In this document: positions 1 to 8,958 of the stretch, one piece after another
How the letters are laid out: every line of letters begins with the position of its first letter
Numbering within the stretch: the first letter of the stretch is position 1
Origin: Burkholderia sp. WSM2232
GTDB taxonomy: Bacteria > Pseudomonadota > Gammaproteobacteria > Burkholderiales > Burkholderiaceae
Assembly (NCBI RefSeq): GCF_000472545.1
Contig: NZ_AWZV01000008.1
Coordinates: forward strand, 186,001 to 250,000
DNA length: 64,000 nucleotides
Direction of reading: 5' to 3'
Program-made: the position numbers and the translations under genes
The notes under the pieces: model-generated
Databases searched by the model: none
What the model was told of the DNA's origin: nothing
The model's input: the letters and a program-made list of their open reading frames with translations, nothing else

Positions 1-840
1 CTTTGGGATAGCTGGGAGGACGACGCATTCCCGGTGGACAAGTCGAACGGCGTCTACGTCGATCGCAGGAAACTGCACGTGCTCGCGCACGAAGGCAAGC
101 ACTTCAGCGTGCGCGGACCACTCGACGTGCCGCGCTCGCCACAAGGGCAACCGGTGCTGATTACCGCTGGTGACTCGGAATCGGCCAAGGAACTCGCGGG
201 CCGCTACACCAGCATTGCTTACGCAGGTCAGCCTCAGAAGGAACGCGCGGCCGCATACGCGCGTGACGTCAAGGCACGAGCGGTCGCTAACGGGCGCTCG
301 CCGGACGACGTAAAGGTGCTGCCAGGCATCATGGCTTACGTGGGCCGTACGGAGGCTGAAGCGCGCGCCAAGATGGAACGCGCGCAGGACCTGGTTTCGC
401 CCGATGTGGGACTGGCAATGCTGAAGCCTTTTTTTGGCGATCTTTCCGCTTACGACACCAACGGGCGGATGCCGCTCGACGTGGAAACCCTGTCGTCGAA
501 CTGGAACAAGAGCGACTTCAGCAAGATGCTGATCGAGCGCGCGCGCGAAGAAAAGCTCACGATTCGCGACATGTATCGCATTCTCGCCATTGGCGAAGAC
601 TGGCATATTTCGATGGCCGGCACGCCCAAACAGATCGCCGACACGATGGAAGAGTGGTTCGTGGACGGTGCTGCCGACGGTTTCAACGTTCAACCGCCCG
701 ATACGCCGGGAAGCGTAAATGACTTCGTCGACATGGTCGTTCCGGAACTACAGCGCCGTGGGTTGTTCCGCAAGGAATACGAGGGCACCACGCTGCGTGA
801 AAGCCTCGGCATCGCAAGGCCCGCCCATCCGGCGGCATGA
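1..840 (+). CDS. FMN-dependent monooxygenase, NtaA/SnaA/DszA family, 5' end outside window
   Basis: The frame is open from base 1, so this is the C-terminal 279 residues of a longer protein. It begins with LWDSWEDDAF, a signature of the nitrilotriacetate monooxygenase component A branch of the bacterial luciferase-like superfamily. It continues with the HEGKHFSVRGPLDVPRSPQG and PVLITAGDSE segments typical of that branch. These enzymes use reduced FMN, supplied by a separate reductase, to oxidise a C-N or C-S bond; a flavin reductase gene lies at 3835. The family is clear from sequence but the substrate is not. Family members are usually about 440-450 residues, so roughly 160 residues should lie upstream. 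Confidence 0.88.
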   Translation, partial: LWDSWEDDAFPVDKSNGVYVDRRKLHVLAHEGKHFSVRGPLDVPRSPQGQPVLITAGDSESAKELAGRYTSIAYAGQPQKERAAAYARDVKARAVANGRSPDDVKVLPGIMAYVGRTEAEARAKMERAQDLVSPDVGLAMLKPFFGDLSAYDTNGRMPLDVETLSSNWNKSDFSKMLIERAREEKLTIRDMYRILAIGEDWHISMAGTPKQIADTMEEWFVDGAADGFNVQPPDTPGSVNDFVDMVVPELQRRGLFRKEYEGTTLRESLGIARPAHPAA

Positions 841-947
841 GTCATGGAGGCAGATGGAGCCATAGCCGCAGTGTCGACCAGCCGGGCAACTCAGTTCTCA
901 GCAAACGTCTTCGTTTTAGCGTCTTTTCCAGCGAGTCACTTTACTTT

Positions 948-2102
948 ATGTCCAGGTATTTCTTTAAACGGGCCGAGTTCGAGGATCGGCAACAACGCGT
1001 GCGCGAAGCCATGCGCCTGAAGCAGCTCGACGCGCTCGTCGTCATCTCACCGATCAACATCAGCTATTTAATCGGGATGTCGGCGAAGGCCTACCAGGTT
1101 TTTCAATGCCTGATTTTCACGCTCGAAGACAAACCGCTAACGATGATGTTGCGCCTCGGCGACGTCGCGGAAATGACGGATCTAAGTCTTGCTCCCGACG
1201 TGCGCGGCTGGGGTGGCCGTCGCTTCGAAGATCCGATTGAGGTGTTTGGCCGGATCATGGCGGAGAAGGGGCTGCTCCAGGCGCGCATAGGCCTCGAAAC
1301 GCCGGCTTACTACCTGAGCGTTCACAATTATCTCAAGCTTAAGCAAGTGTTGGCCAAAGCAATCGTGAGCGACGAGACATTGCTTATCGAGCGGCTCAAG
1401 CTCGTCAAGTCGCCTGCGGAGATCGCGTATATCCGTGAAGCCGCGCGCATCGCCGATGTCGGCATTCAATCGCTGCGCTCGGCTCTCAAGCCAGGGCTTA
1501 CGGAGAAGGAAGTCGCCGCGCATGCGCACGGCGCCATGATGATGGCAGGCGGCGACAGCCCGGCGAGCCCGATGAACTTCGTTTCGGGCGAACGCACGTG
1601 TTACGCGCACGGGCTGCCGACGGACCGAATGCTTCAGCGGGGCGATTTCATGCATATCGAGTTCGGCGGACAGTATCGCCGTTACTGCGCGACGATTGCC
1701 CGCCATTTCAATATCGACGAACCGACCGATCGCGCGCGATACGTGCATCAGGCCACTTACGACGCGTGTCAGGCCGCCATTGCGATGATGCGTCCCGGCG
1801 TGCGCGCCGAAGACGTTCACATGGCAGCGGTTGGCGTGTTGCGCAAAGCCGGCCTCGAGCAGTACAACCTGCACACCACTGGTTACGGCATCGCCCCAGG
1901 CTATCCGCCTTCCTGGGGTGAATCGGTCAACATGTTTGACGGGAGCGAAGACGTGCTCGAAGCCGGCATGGTGCTGTCGGTTGAGCCGCCAGTGTTCATT
2001 CACGGGGAACGTCTCGGTGCGCGGCTGATTGACTGCGTGCTGATCCACGACGATCACGCCGAAGTGCTGTCGAAGTGCTCAGCTGATCTCATCGTAGTCT
2101 GA
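948..2102 (+). CDS. Creatinase/ectoine hydrolase-like M24 family protein (copy 1)
   Basis: A 384-residue pita-bread fold protein with an N-terminal creatinase-type domain (about 1-135) and a C-terminal M24 domain. The frame stays open back to 837, but the first 37 residues of that version do not look like family sequence; the ATG at 948 (MSRYFFKRAEF) matches the usual N-terminus. The metal-binding aspartates of true aminopeptidases are not evident: the region reads DFMHIEFGGQYRRY. This fits the metal-free creatinase/DoeA branch, which hydrolyses amidine or lactam-like C-N bonds. Two more M24 genes follow at 7792 and 13341. The exact reaction is unknown. Confidence 0.82.
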   Translation: MSRYFFKRAEFEDRQQRVREAMRLKQLDALVVISPINISYLIGMSAKAYQVFQCLIFTLEDKPLTMMLRLGDVAEMTDLSLAPDVRGWGGRRFEDPIEVFGRIMAEKGLLQARIGLETPAYYLSVHNYLKLKQVLAKAIVSDETLLIERLKLVKSPAEIAYIREAARIADVGIQSLRSALKPGLTEKEVAAHAHGAMMMAGGDSPASPMNFVSGERTCYAHGLPTDRMLQRGDFMHIEFGGQYRRYCATIARHFNIDEPTDRARYVHQATYDACQAAIAMMRPGVRAEDVHMAAVGVLRKAGLEQYNLHTTGYGIAPGYPPSWGESVNMFDGSEDVLEAGMVLSVEPPVFIHGERLGARLIDCVLIHDDHAEVLSKCSADLIVV

Positions 2103-2185
2103 GGGCGCACTGCGCGAATGCAAGGCGACGAGCACGGGAAGACCCGAAGCAAAAACAGAATCATCCGGAAACGAACGGGAGTGTC

Positions 2186-3838
2186 ATGTCTGAACTGAAA
2201 AATGCGGGCCGCCGGTCTCTCTTCCGAATTGTCGGCGCGCTGGCAGCTGCCGCGGCCGTTCCACCCTTGATTGGCCTGGAGCAGGCAGTTGCCGCGCCGC
2301 CTTCGCGTCCGACCGGTCAGGTCGTCATTGGGATTACCAACGAAGTCACGGTGCTCAATCCATTAATGCTCGGCTTGTCGGTCGATCAGGGCTTATGGTG
2401 GAATCTGTTCGATCCACTTTGGGGCATCGATCCCGCAGGCAATCCGACTCCCAAACTCGCGCGCGAGGTGCCGACGGTGGAAAACGGCGGTGTGTCCGCC
2501 GATGGTATGACGTACCGCATCAAACTGCGCGACGACGTGAAGTGGCACGACGGCACGCCATTTACGGCCGCCGACGTTAAATACACGATCGAGCTTTTGC
2601 AGAATCCGAAGTTTCGGGTTTCGAGCCGCGACGGTCATGAGCTCGTCACCGATATCCGCTTGTATGGCGACCACGAAATCGGCTGGCAGATGAAAGAGTC
2701 TTTTTCGCCATACATGTCGATCCTGTCGTGGACGTTCATGGTGCCGAAGCACGTGCTGGGCGCGAGCAGCGATCCCAATACGGCGTTGTTCAATTCCGCG
2801 CCGGTTGGCACCGGCCCGTTCCGCTGGCAGGAGCGGCGGGCGGGCGACTACGTGAGCGTCGTAGCCAATCCAAGCTATTACGGCGGTGCGCCCTACGTCG
2901 AACGACTTGTGTTTAAGTATGTGCCGGATATGAATGTGCTGTTCACGCAGTTCCAGACTGGCTCTATCGACTATCTGGGCACGCTCGGCATTGCGCCGGA
3001 TCACTACAGGGAAGCGAAGTCGCTGCCCGATCGAATCATCCATGTTATTCCGGCTGCGGGAGTTGAGAACGTCACTTTCAACGTCGGCCACCCTGCGCTG
3101 TCGGAGAAAGCGGTGCGTCAGGCGCTTTACATGGCGATGGACAAGAAAGCGATCATCGACGCGTTCTATCTCGGTTTGCCTAAGCCTGTTGAATCGTATC
3201 TTCCGATTGGCAACTGGGCCTACGATCCAAATCTGCCGCCGCACCAATACGCGCCGGATAAAGCCAACCAGATGCTCGATCAGGCGGGCTGGAAGCGCGG
3301 CGCGGATGGCATTCGCATGAAGAACGGGGTGCGGCTTGCGTTCTCGAACTCGACGCCGACCGGCAACCATGTGCGGGAACAGACTCAGCAGTATCTCGCG
3401 CAAAGCTGGAGCAAGATCGGCGTGCAGATGACGATTAATAACATGCCGGGTGCCGTCATGTGGGGCAAGTTCTGGCAGCAGTCGCAATTCGACAGCTTTC
3501 TCACCTATACCGACTGCACGGTCGCTTCCGATCCCGATGTGCGTCACCGCTTCGGCAGCGGCTCAATTCCGGCGAAAGGCGGGGTCGGCTCGAACATCTA
3601 CCAATTCCAGAACGCCACTGTCGATCATCTGGTCCAGGACGGCCTGAGAAGTTCGGAACGCAATCAGCGCAAGACCGACTACTGGAAGCTTCAGGAGATC
3701 ATGCGCGACCAGCTCGTCATGTTGCCGCTGTTCCAGATTGTCCAGATTGAAGGCACCAAGTCGAATCTCAAAGGTTTCCAACCGAACGTAAACGTGCGCT
3801 CGAACGCATGGAACGCTGCCAAATGGTATTGGGCATGA
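2186..3838 (+). CDS. ABC transporter substrate-binding protein, family 5 (oligopeptide/opine type)
   Basis: A 550-residue protein with a basic N-terminus (RRSLFRIVGA) and an Ala-rich hydrophobic export signal ending near QAVAA, consistent with a Tat-like or Sec leader. The mature part has SBP_bac_5 features: LWWNLFDPLWGIDP, YRIKLRDDVKWHDGTPFTAADVKYTIE and GTGPFRW. It should bind a peptide, opine or similar solute in the periplasm. No DppB/C-type permease or DppD/F ATPase is in the window, so it is an orphan binding component here. It overlaps the next gene by four bases (ATGA), so the two are translationally coupled. Confidence 0.9.
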   Translation: MSELKNAGRRSLFRIVGALAAAAAVPPLIGLEQAVAAPPSRPTGQVVIGITNEVTVLNPLMLGLSVDQGLWWNLFDPLWGIDPAGNPTPKLAREVPTVENGGVSADGMTYRIKLRDDVKWHDGTPFTAADVKYTIELLQNPKFRVSSRDGHELVTDIRLYGDHEIGWQMKESFSPYMSILSWTFMVPKHVLGASSDPNTALFNSAPVGTGPFRWQERRAGDYVSVVANPSYYGGAPYVERLVFKYVPDMNVLFTQFQTGSIDYLGTLGIAPDHYREAKSLPDRIIHVIPAAGVENVTFNVGHPALSEKAVRQALYMAMDKKAIIDAFYLGLPKPVESYLPIGNWAYDPNLPPHQYAPDKANQMLDQAGWKRGADGIRMKNGVRLAFSNSTPTGNHVREQTQQYLAQSWSKIGVQMTINNMPGAVMWGKFWQQSQFDSFLTYTDCTVASDPDVRHRFGSGSIPAKGGVGSNIYQFQNATVDHLVQDGLRSSERNQRKTDYWKLQEIMRDQLVMLPLFQIVQIEGTKSNLKGFQPNVNVRSNAWNAAKWYWA

Positions 3839-4380
3839 CCACATCCAATGTTTTTGCGGGCGCGACAGCGGACGGCCTTCAGTTGGCCGTCGATCCTGCG
3901 CAGTACAAAGCGGCGATGCGGCATCTGGCCGCCGGCGTCTGCGCTGTGACGACCTTTGACGAAGGACTGCCGCACGGATTGCTCGTGACCGCCGTGACTT
4001 CGGTATCGGCAGAGCCGACGCCGAGCCTGCTTGTTTGCGTGAATCAGTCTTCGTCGACCCATTCGCGCATCCTCAACGCGAAGAGTTTCTGCGTCAATCT
4101 GCTTGACGAACGCGATGTCGAACTCGCGCGCCAGTTCTTGTCGAGCGACCGTCGGGCACGTTTCGAAGGCGTCGAGTGGGAAGCCGGCATCACCGGCTCG
4201 CCGATGCTGACGCGCGCGCTCGCCAGTTTCGATTGCGACATCGAGCAGGCAGTTCAGGCGGGTTCGCACACCATTTGCATCGGCCGGGTGCGAGAAGTTC
4301 GCGTTTGTACCGGTGCAGGGCAACCGCTGCTGTATTTCGGCGCATCCTTCACAGGCGTCCGTCCGACGACCGGTGCTTGA
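3835..4380 (+). CDS. Flavin reductase domain protein (HpaC-like)
   Basis: A 181-residue protein of the flavin reductase-like family: AAMRHLAAGVCAVTTF near the N-terminus, then a GLLVTAVTSVSAEPPSLLVC-type FMN-binding strand, and SFCVNLL. The ATG at 3835 overlaps the preceding TGA. Such proteins reduce FMN or FAD with NAD(P)H and pass it to a two-component monooxygenase. The natural partner is the luciferase-like monooxygenase at the window start, about 3 kb upstream in the same orientation; this pairing is inferred from family knowledge. Confidence 0.87.
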   Translation: MTTSNVFAGATADGLQLAVDPAQYKAAMRHLAAGVCAVTTFDEGLPHGLLVTAVTSVSAEPTPSLLVCVNQSSSTHSRILNAKSFCVNLLDERDVELARQFLSSDRRARFEGVEWEAGITGSPMLTRALASFDCDIEQAVQAGSHTICIGRVREVRVCTGAGQPLLYFGASFTGVRPTTGA

Positions 4381-4431
4381 GCGCGAATAACCAGTTTTAT
4401 TGAACCGCAAAAGAGGGATCTCACTTCCGCC

Positions 4432-5370
4432 ATGGCAACGCTCGCTATCCAGTCTGTCAATCATCGCTGCGACGCGCGTCGCCGCTCGTTCAATGTCACC
4501 GCGGTACGCGGGCGTTTGTCTGCGCTGCTTCGCGGTGTGATGGCTGCCGGTATGGCAATGGCAATGGTATCCGTTCACGCCGAAACCCTCACCGAACGCA
4601 TCAAGCGCGGTGAGCCCGTGCGCCAGGCAGTGGCAAACGATTCTCCCTTCGGCTACAGCGGTCCGGACGGCAAGATTATCGGCATCGAAGTTGAGCTGGT
4701 AGAACACATTCTTCACGACATGGGCGCAAAGGTGGAAGTGACTTCCACTACATTCGGCGCGCTGATTCCAGGGATTCAGGCCGGCCGTTTCGATATTGCT
4801 TCTGACGGTATGTATGTTCGCCCTGAGCGCTGCAAGGTAGCAAAATTCAGCACGCCAGATTTCATGATCGGCGCAGGGGCATTCATTCGTAAAGGCAATG
4901 ACACAGTCCATGTCTCGACGATGGATGCGCTCGCACAGCAGAAAAATCTGCGCTTCGGGAAACTAACGGGCGGCCAGGAGGATAAGGCGTTCGCGGCAGC
5001 TGGGGGCGACATTTCGCAGATTTCCAACTTTACCGACCGCGTGTCGCTGACGTCCGCCGTGAAGTCTAAACGTATTGACGTTGGTTTGTTGTCGGCGCTT
5101 GGCGCAGCGGCTGCAGTCAATAACGACGACGGTCTCCGGCTTATCTCGCCGCTCAAGCCGCCAATGCAGAACGGCAAACCCTTCGTCTACTATGCGGGCT
5201 TCGCCTTCGCCAAGAGTGATCCGGCATTCGTGGAGGAATTCAACAGGCGGCTGAAAGCGATCATTCGCTCGCCGGATTACGTCAAGCTGCTGGCCAAATA
5301 CAAAGTGCCAGCAGACGTGATTCCCGTCACCAATGTCGAAGTCGCTTCGCTCTGCAACGAACAGAACTGA
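4432..5370 (+). CDS. Polar amino acid ABC binding protein, EhuB-like
   Basis: A 312-residue family 3 solute-binding protein with a long export leader ending near SVHA. The mature part carries SPFGYSGPDGKIIGIEVELVE and GALIPGIQAGRFDIASDGMYVRPERC, which closely resemble ectoine-binding EhuB proteins as I know them. It is followed after 11 bases by two permease genes resembling EhuC and EhuD, but no ATPase gene comes next. Ectoine or a related zwitterion is a plausible ligand, not a proven one. The start at 4432 is the most upstream reasonable ATG; a shorter leader from an internal ATG is possible. Confidence 0.85.
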   Translation: MATLAIQSVNHRCDARRRSFNVTAVRGRLSALLRGVMAAGMAMAMVSVHAETLTERIKRGEPVRQAVANDSPFGYSGPDGKIIGIEVELVEHILHDMGAKVEVTSTTFGALIPGIQAGRFDIASDGMYVRPERCKVAKFSTPDFMIGAGAFIRKGNDTVHVSTMDALAQQKNLRFGKLTGGQEDKAFAAAGGDISQISNFTDRVSLTSAVKSKRIDVGLLSALGAAAAVNNDDGLRLISPLKPPMQNGKPFVYYAGFAFAKSDPAFVEEFNRRLKAIIRSPDYVKLLAKYKVPADVIPVTNVEVASLCNEQN

Positions 5371-5381
5371 GCTGCGGGCAT

Positions 5382-6044
5382 ATGAAGGAATTATGGACAC
5401 AACGCGGTGTCCTGTTGGCCGCAACGGGCACGACAGTGGAGATCTTCGCGTGGTCGGCACTTCTTGCGCTGGCGATCTCGTTCGTGGCGGGCATGGCTGC
5501 CTTGTCCTCAAACAAGTGGGTGCGATTGGCTGCGCTGATTTACGGAGAGCTGTTTCGGGGCATTTCCCTCGTCGTGCAACTCTTCTGGATCTTCTTCGTT
5601 TTGCCTCTGTTCGGCCTGACGATCCCGGCGACGCAAGCCGCGGTGTACTCACTGGGTTTGTGTTTCGGTGCATACGGCGCGGAAACAGTACGGGCGGCGC
5701 TATCGGCGGTGGCGAAAGGACAGCGCCATGCTGCACAGGCGCTCGGACTCACGCGCTATCAATCATTTGTTCACGTCGAATTGCCTCAGGCCGTGCCGAT
5801 CCTCATCGCACCGCTTGGTAACCTGCTCGTGCTGATTCTCAAGAGCACGTCGGTGACGGCGCTCGTGACCGTGCCGGAGCTGTCATTCGTCTCCAATGCG
5901 TTGCGCGCGAATCTCGGCGCGAGTCTTGTGGTCTTCATCTATGTGATCGCGGTTTATTACGCGCTCGCGCAATGCGTGCTCTCCTTGACCGCGCGAATCG
6001 AAAAACGGATGCGCGCCGGGCTACACATGGGCTTGTCATCGTGA
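5382..6044 (+). CDS. Polar amino acid ABC permease, EhuC-like
   Basis: A 220-residue inner membrane permease of the HisM/GlnP type. It has several hydrophobic helices, an ELFRGISLVVQLFWIFFVLP segment and the EAA loop (AKGQRHAAQALGLTRYQSFVHVELPQAVP). LFWIFFVLPLFG followed by LGLCFGAYGAE is close to EhuC. It lies 11 bases after the binding protein and overlaps the next permease, so the three form one operon. The partner ATPase is not adjacent; the only polar amino acid ATPase in the window is at 15147. Confidence 0.88.
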   Translation: MKELWTQRGVLLAATGTTVEIFAWSALLALAISFVAGMAALSSNKWVRLAALIYGELFRGISLVVQLFWIFFVLPLFGLTIPATQAAVYSLGLCFGAYGAETVRAALSAVAKGQRHAAQALGLTRYQSFVHVELPQAVPILIAPLGNLLVLILKSTSVTALVTVPELSFVSNALRANLGASLVVFIYVIAVYYALAQCVLSLTARIEKRMRAGLHMGLSS

Positions 6045-6706
6045 ATTTTGATTGGCGCTTTGCCTGGCAGATCCTGCCTTCACTCGTTGCAGGTGCACGG
6101 ATTACGGTCGGCGTGACGCTCGCGTCGTTTTGCGTTGCGCTGGCTGGCGGCGCGCTGCTGCTCGCGGTGACCGAGCTAACGCCGCGCTGGGTCGCCCGAC
6201 CTCTGAGCCGGATCACTGGTGTTATCCGTGGTACGCCGCTGCTCGTGCAGGTGTTTCTTTTCTTCTACATGCTCCCTGACTGGGGCGTAACCTTGGGGCC
6301 GTTGTGGACTGGGGTGATTGCCTTCGGATTGCACTACAGTTGCTATCTTTATGAAACGTACCGGTCGGCATTGCTTTCGGTGCGCCGTGCGCAATGGTCT
6401 GCCGGCAAGGCGCTCGGGCTGACCGACCGCCAAGTATTCGTGAATGTCGTGCTCCCACAAATGGTCCCAGTGTGCGTACCCATCGCCGGCAGTTTTCTGG
6501 TTTACATGTTCAAGGACACGCCCTTGCTTGCCGCGATTACCGTGCGGGAAATGATGCAGGTTGCGTCGCAGGTTGGCTCCGACAATTTTCGCTACATGGA
6601 ACCACTGACGATCGTCGGTCTGCTGTTCCTCATCATGAGTTTGGCGACTTCGCGGGGTATTCGCTGGGTCGAAAAGCGAACCACACGCTGGCGGCAGCCG
6701 AACTAA
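6041..6706 (+). CDS. Polar amino acid ABC permease, EhuD-like
   Basis: A 221-residue permease. A GTG at 6041 overlaps the stop of the previous gene (GTGA) and gives the expected N-terminus VNFDWRFAWQILPSLVAG, so it is preferred over starts inside the upstream gene. The protein has IRGTPLLVQVFLFFYMLPDWG, an EAA loop at RRAQWSAGKALGLTDRQVFVNVVLPQ, and MFKDTPLLAAITVREMMQ. All resemble the second permease of ectoine-type importers. With the gene at 5382 it should form the membrane heterodimer. Confidence 0.87.
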   Translation: MNFDWRFAWQILPSLVAGARITVGVTLASFCVALAGGALLLAVTELTPRWVARPLSRITGVIRGTPLLVQVFLFFYMLPDWGVTLGPLWTGVIAFGLHYSCYLYETYRSALLSVRRAQWSAGKALGLTDRQVFVNVVLPQMVPVCVPIAGSFLVYMFKDTPLLAAITVREMMQVASQVGSDNFRYMEPLTIVGLLFLIMSLATSRGIRWVEKRTTRWRQPN

Positions 6707-6853
6707 CCGTCATGGTCTTTTCCCGAACGCTTGCCAGTACCGTCTGGACGGGCCGAATCCGCCGTCCTTTCGAGACGCGGGGTGGAAGCGGGAGGGGCAC
6801 ATGGCGCATTCGGCACGACAGGCAGGTATTGCCGCGCGCCACGCTCGAGCGCT

Positions 6854-7501
6854 TTACATATGGATGGGTCGGAACGACGTCATGATCCACAGCACGACGA
6901 CGTCGGAATCGGTGTTGTTGTAGATGCCGTGCGGGCAGTTGCCTTCGAACTGGAAACTATCGCCCATATGAAGAACGGACTTGCGCCCTTGAATCGATAG
7001 CGTCAATTCGCCTTCGATTACAAGACCACCCTTCTGTCCTTCTGCAATGACCACGTCTTCGTTTTTCGCGTGCGGAGGCATACGGATAATCATGAACTGC
7101 ATGCCCTCGGCGCCCGATGGCGAGAGCAGTTCCTTGTACAGGGGCGCCGACCCTACGTTGAATTTTGGCCGATCGGCCAAGCGACGAATGATGTGATCGT
7201 CGTCCTGCGATGCGGCAATCGGACGCGTTGTGCTGGCGACTGGGGAAGCGCCTTCGAGAAAAGCGCTAAGCGGCACGTCGAGCGCGATGCGCAGCTTGTC
7301 GAGAATCTTCAGTGACGGGTTTGCCTTATTGCGCTCGATCTGGCTGATCATGCCGGCCGATACGCCCGCCTTTAACGCAAGACCGTTCACAGACAGACTC
7401 ATTGCCTTGCGGAATGTCTGCAACGTCGCTCCGACATTCGCTCGCGAAAGGCCATCACTCGTAGCTTTGGGTACCGGAGTAGCCCGGGATTGAGTTGCCA
7501 T
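6854..7501 (-). CDS. XRE-family regulator with C-terminal cupin domain
   Basis: A 215-residue protein. Residues about 22-80 form a lambda-type helix-turn-helix (LSVNGLALKAGVSAGMISQIERNKANPSLKIL), and residues about 120-205 form a small cupin sensor (VIEGELTLSIQGRKSVLHMGDSFQFEGNCPHGIYNN). Regulators of this kind often control uptake and catabolism of amino acids or polyamines. It is divergent from the M24 gene at 7792, across a 290-base gap that carries a GATTTT-C-AAAATC palindrome close to its own start. It probably controls itself and one or both flanking operons. Confidence 0.9.
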   Translation of the reverse strand: MATQSRATPVPKATSDGLSRANVGATLQTFRKAMSLSVNGLALKAGVSAGMISQIERNKANPSLKILDKLRIALDVPLSAFLEGASPVASTTRPIAASQDDDHIIRRLADRPKFNVGSAPLYKELLSPSGAEGMQFMIIRMPPHAKNEDVVIAEGQKGGLVIEGELTLSIQGRKSVLHMGDSFQFEGNCPHGIYNNTDSDVVVLWIMTSFRPIHM

Positions 7502-7521
7502 AGATGTTCAGAATTTGGTCT

Positions 7522-7534
7522 GATTTTCAAAATC
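7522..7534. promoter_or_regulatory. 13-base palindrome, candidate XRE operator
   Basis: GATTTT-C-AAAATC is a perfect inverted repeat, 20 bases upstream of the XRE-cupin start codon and inside the divergent gap. A TTGACA hexamer lies at 7673-7678 facing the M24 gene, but its -10 partner is ambiguous (TTTAGA at 16-base spacing; a better TATAAA lies too far). Autoregulation through this site is an inference. Confidence 0.4.
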
Positions 7535-7721
7535 GTGCACAGCTTGGGCCGCCGATCACTGCCGGGCGCTACTGTGCAAATCGTTTATATCTTAGCAAGC
7601 AAATATTGAAACATCCATCAAATCGAGTGATGTCAAGGATCTGCAACGTGCCAAAAGTTGTGTGAACGTAGCTTGACACAGTGAATTTTGGAGGTTTAGA
7701 GTGTATAAAATAATGAACGGC

Positions 7722-7741
7722 AACGCGGATCGCTCCGCGTT
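7722..7741. promoter_or_regulatory. Perfect 8-bp hairpin in leader of M24 gene
   Basis: AACGCGGA-TCGC-TCCGCGTT forms a perfect stem with a four-base loop, 50 bases before the start codon at 7792. There is no U-tract after it, so it is more likely a leader structure or protein-binding site than a terminator. Confidence 0.35.
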
Positions 7742-7791
7742 CCGAGCGAATCCAGCCACTCACGTCTGATTACCTCTGGGACCTTGCAGAC

Positions 7792-8955
7792 ATGTATTTC
7801 GAACTCGACGAATATCAAACCCGCGTTGCGGCAACCCGCGATCAGATGGCGCGCGACAATCTGGATCTGCTGCTGCTGTTCGGCCAGGAGGCGACGTGTT
7901 GGCTGTCGGGCTTCTACACCCATGGCCACTTTGCGTATATCGCGCTCGGCCTGCCGCGCGAAGGCGAACCGTTCCTCGTGCTGCGCAAGATGGAAGAGCA
8001 GGCGGCCGACGCCACGACTTGGGTCGAGAAGCGCTACATCTATCACGATCATCAGGACCCGATCGAGTTCACGCGTCAGGCTGTGGTCGAGGCGGGTTTC
8101 GAGAGCGCTCGCATCGGTATCGACAAGCACTCGTGGTATCTCACGCTCGAGCGTTTCGAGCAACTGAGCGCCGCGCTGCCGAACGCGAAGTTCATCGGTG
8201 AAAACCGCATGATGGAAAAGCTGCGCATCATCAAGTCGCCGGCCGAACTGGCGTTGCTGCGCGTTGCGGGTCATGCCGTTGATACTGCGATGGAGGCGGC
8301 CATCTGCGCAACCAAGCCCGGCGCGGGCGAGCGTGAGATCGCATCGGCCATGGCTAGTGCGCGCATCATGGCGGGCAGCGATTTGCCGATCGACGGCGTC
8401 CTCACCACTGGACAGCGCACGCTGCAAGGCCATGGCCCGTGGACCGACAAGCACATTGAAGCGGGCGAACCGTTTTACTACGAGTTTCACGGCATCCGCT
8501 CGCACTACTGGGCGCGCTCACTGCGCAGCGGGGTACTGGGCAACGCATCGCCGCGTCAGATCATGCTGTCGAAATTGCTGATCGGCGCGCAGGACGCCGC
8601 TATCAAAATGATGAAACCCGGCGTGGATGCACACGCCGTGGACGCAGCCTGCCGTGAACCAATCGTTGCCGCTGGTGTTCAGGATGGTGAAACTTATCGA
8701 CGCCGAATCGGTTACTGCCTTGGACTCAACTTCCGTCCGACACCGGGCGAAATGATCCTGGAATTCAAACCGGATGCCGACTTCAAGCTCGCGCCCGGCA
8801 TGGTGTTCCTGATGCTCGTAATGGCCGAAGGCGTGGGCATTGGCGATACGGTGGTAGTCACGGAAACAGGTGTCGAATATCTGACGAAACTGCCGCGGGT
8901 GTTCTTCGACGACGCCGAGCGAGAAAAGTTGACTGCCACCGCGACGACAAACTGA
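7792..8955 (+). CDS. Creatinase/ectoine hydrolase-like M24 family protein (copy 2)
   Basis: A 387-residue protein with a creatinase N-terminal domain (FGQEATCWLSGFYTHGHFAY) and an M24 domain from about residue 150 (MMEKLRIIKSPAELALLR). It shares GVLTTGxRTLxGHGPWTD, YEFHGI and GLNFRPxPGEMI with the copy at 13341, so these two are closer to each other than to the copy at 948. Metal-ligand aspartates are absent: YYEFHGIRSHYWARS stands where aminopeptidases have D-G-Y-x-D. It heads an operon with the aldehyde dehydrogenase three bases downstream. Hydrolysis of a cyclic amidine, guanidine or amide is likely. Confidence 0.86.
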   Translation: MYFELDEYQTRVAATRDQMARDNLDLLLLFGQEATCWLSGFYTHGHFAYIALGLPREGEPFLVLRKMEEQAADATTWVEKRYIYHDHQDPIEFTRQAVVEAGFESARIGIDKHSWYLTLERFEQLSAALPNAKFIGENRMMEKLRIIKSPAELALLRVAGHAVDTAMEAAICATKPGAGEREIASAMASARIMAGSDLPIDGVLTTGQRTLQGHGPWTDKHIEAGEPFYYEFHGIRSHYWARSLRSGVLGNASPRQIMLSKLLIGAQDAAIKMMKPGVDAHAVDAACREPIVAAGVQDGETYRRRIGYCLGLNFRPTPGEMILEFKPDADFKLAPGMVFLMLVMAEGVGIGDTVVVTETGVEYLTKLPRVFFDDAEREKLTATATTN

Positions 8956-8958
8956 ATC

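Noticed and set aside
2393..3547. Long minus-strand open frame opposite the family 5 binding protein gene
   Set aside because: It is an antisense shadow of a well-supported gene; Arg/His-rich, no family features, caused by GC-rich third positions.
3691..4911. Minus-strand open frame of about 400 codons
   Set aside because: It covers three real plus-strand genes with family motifs and matches no known protein.
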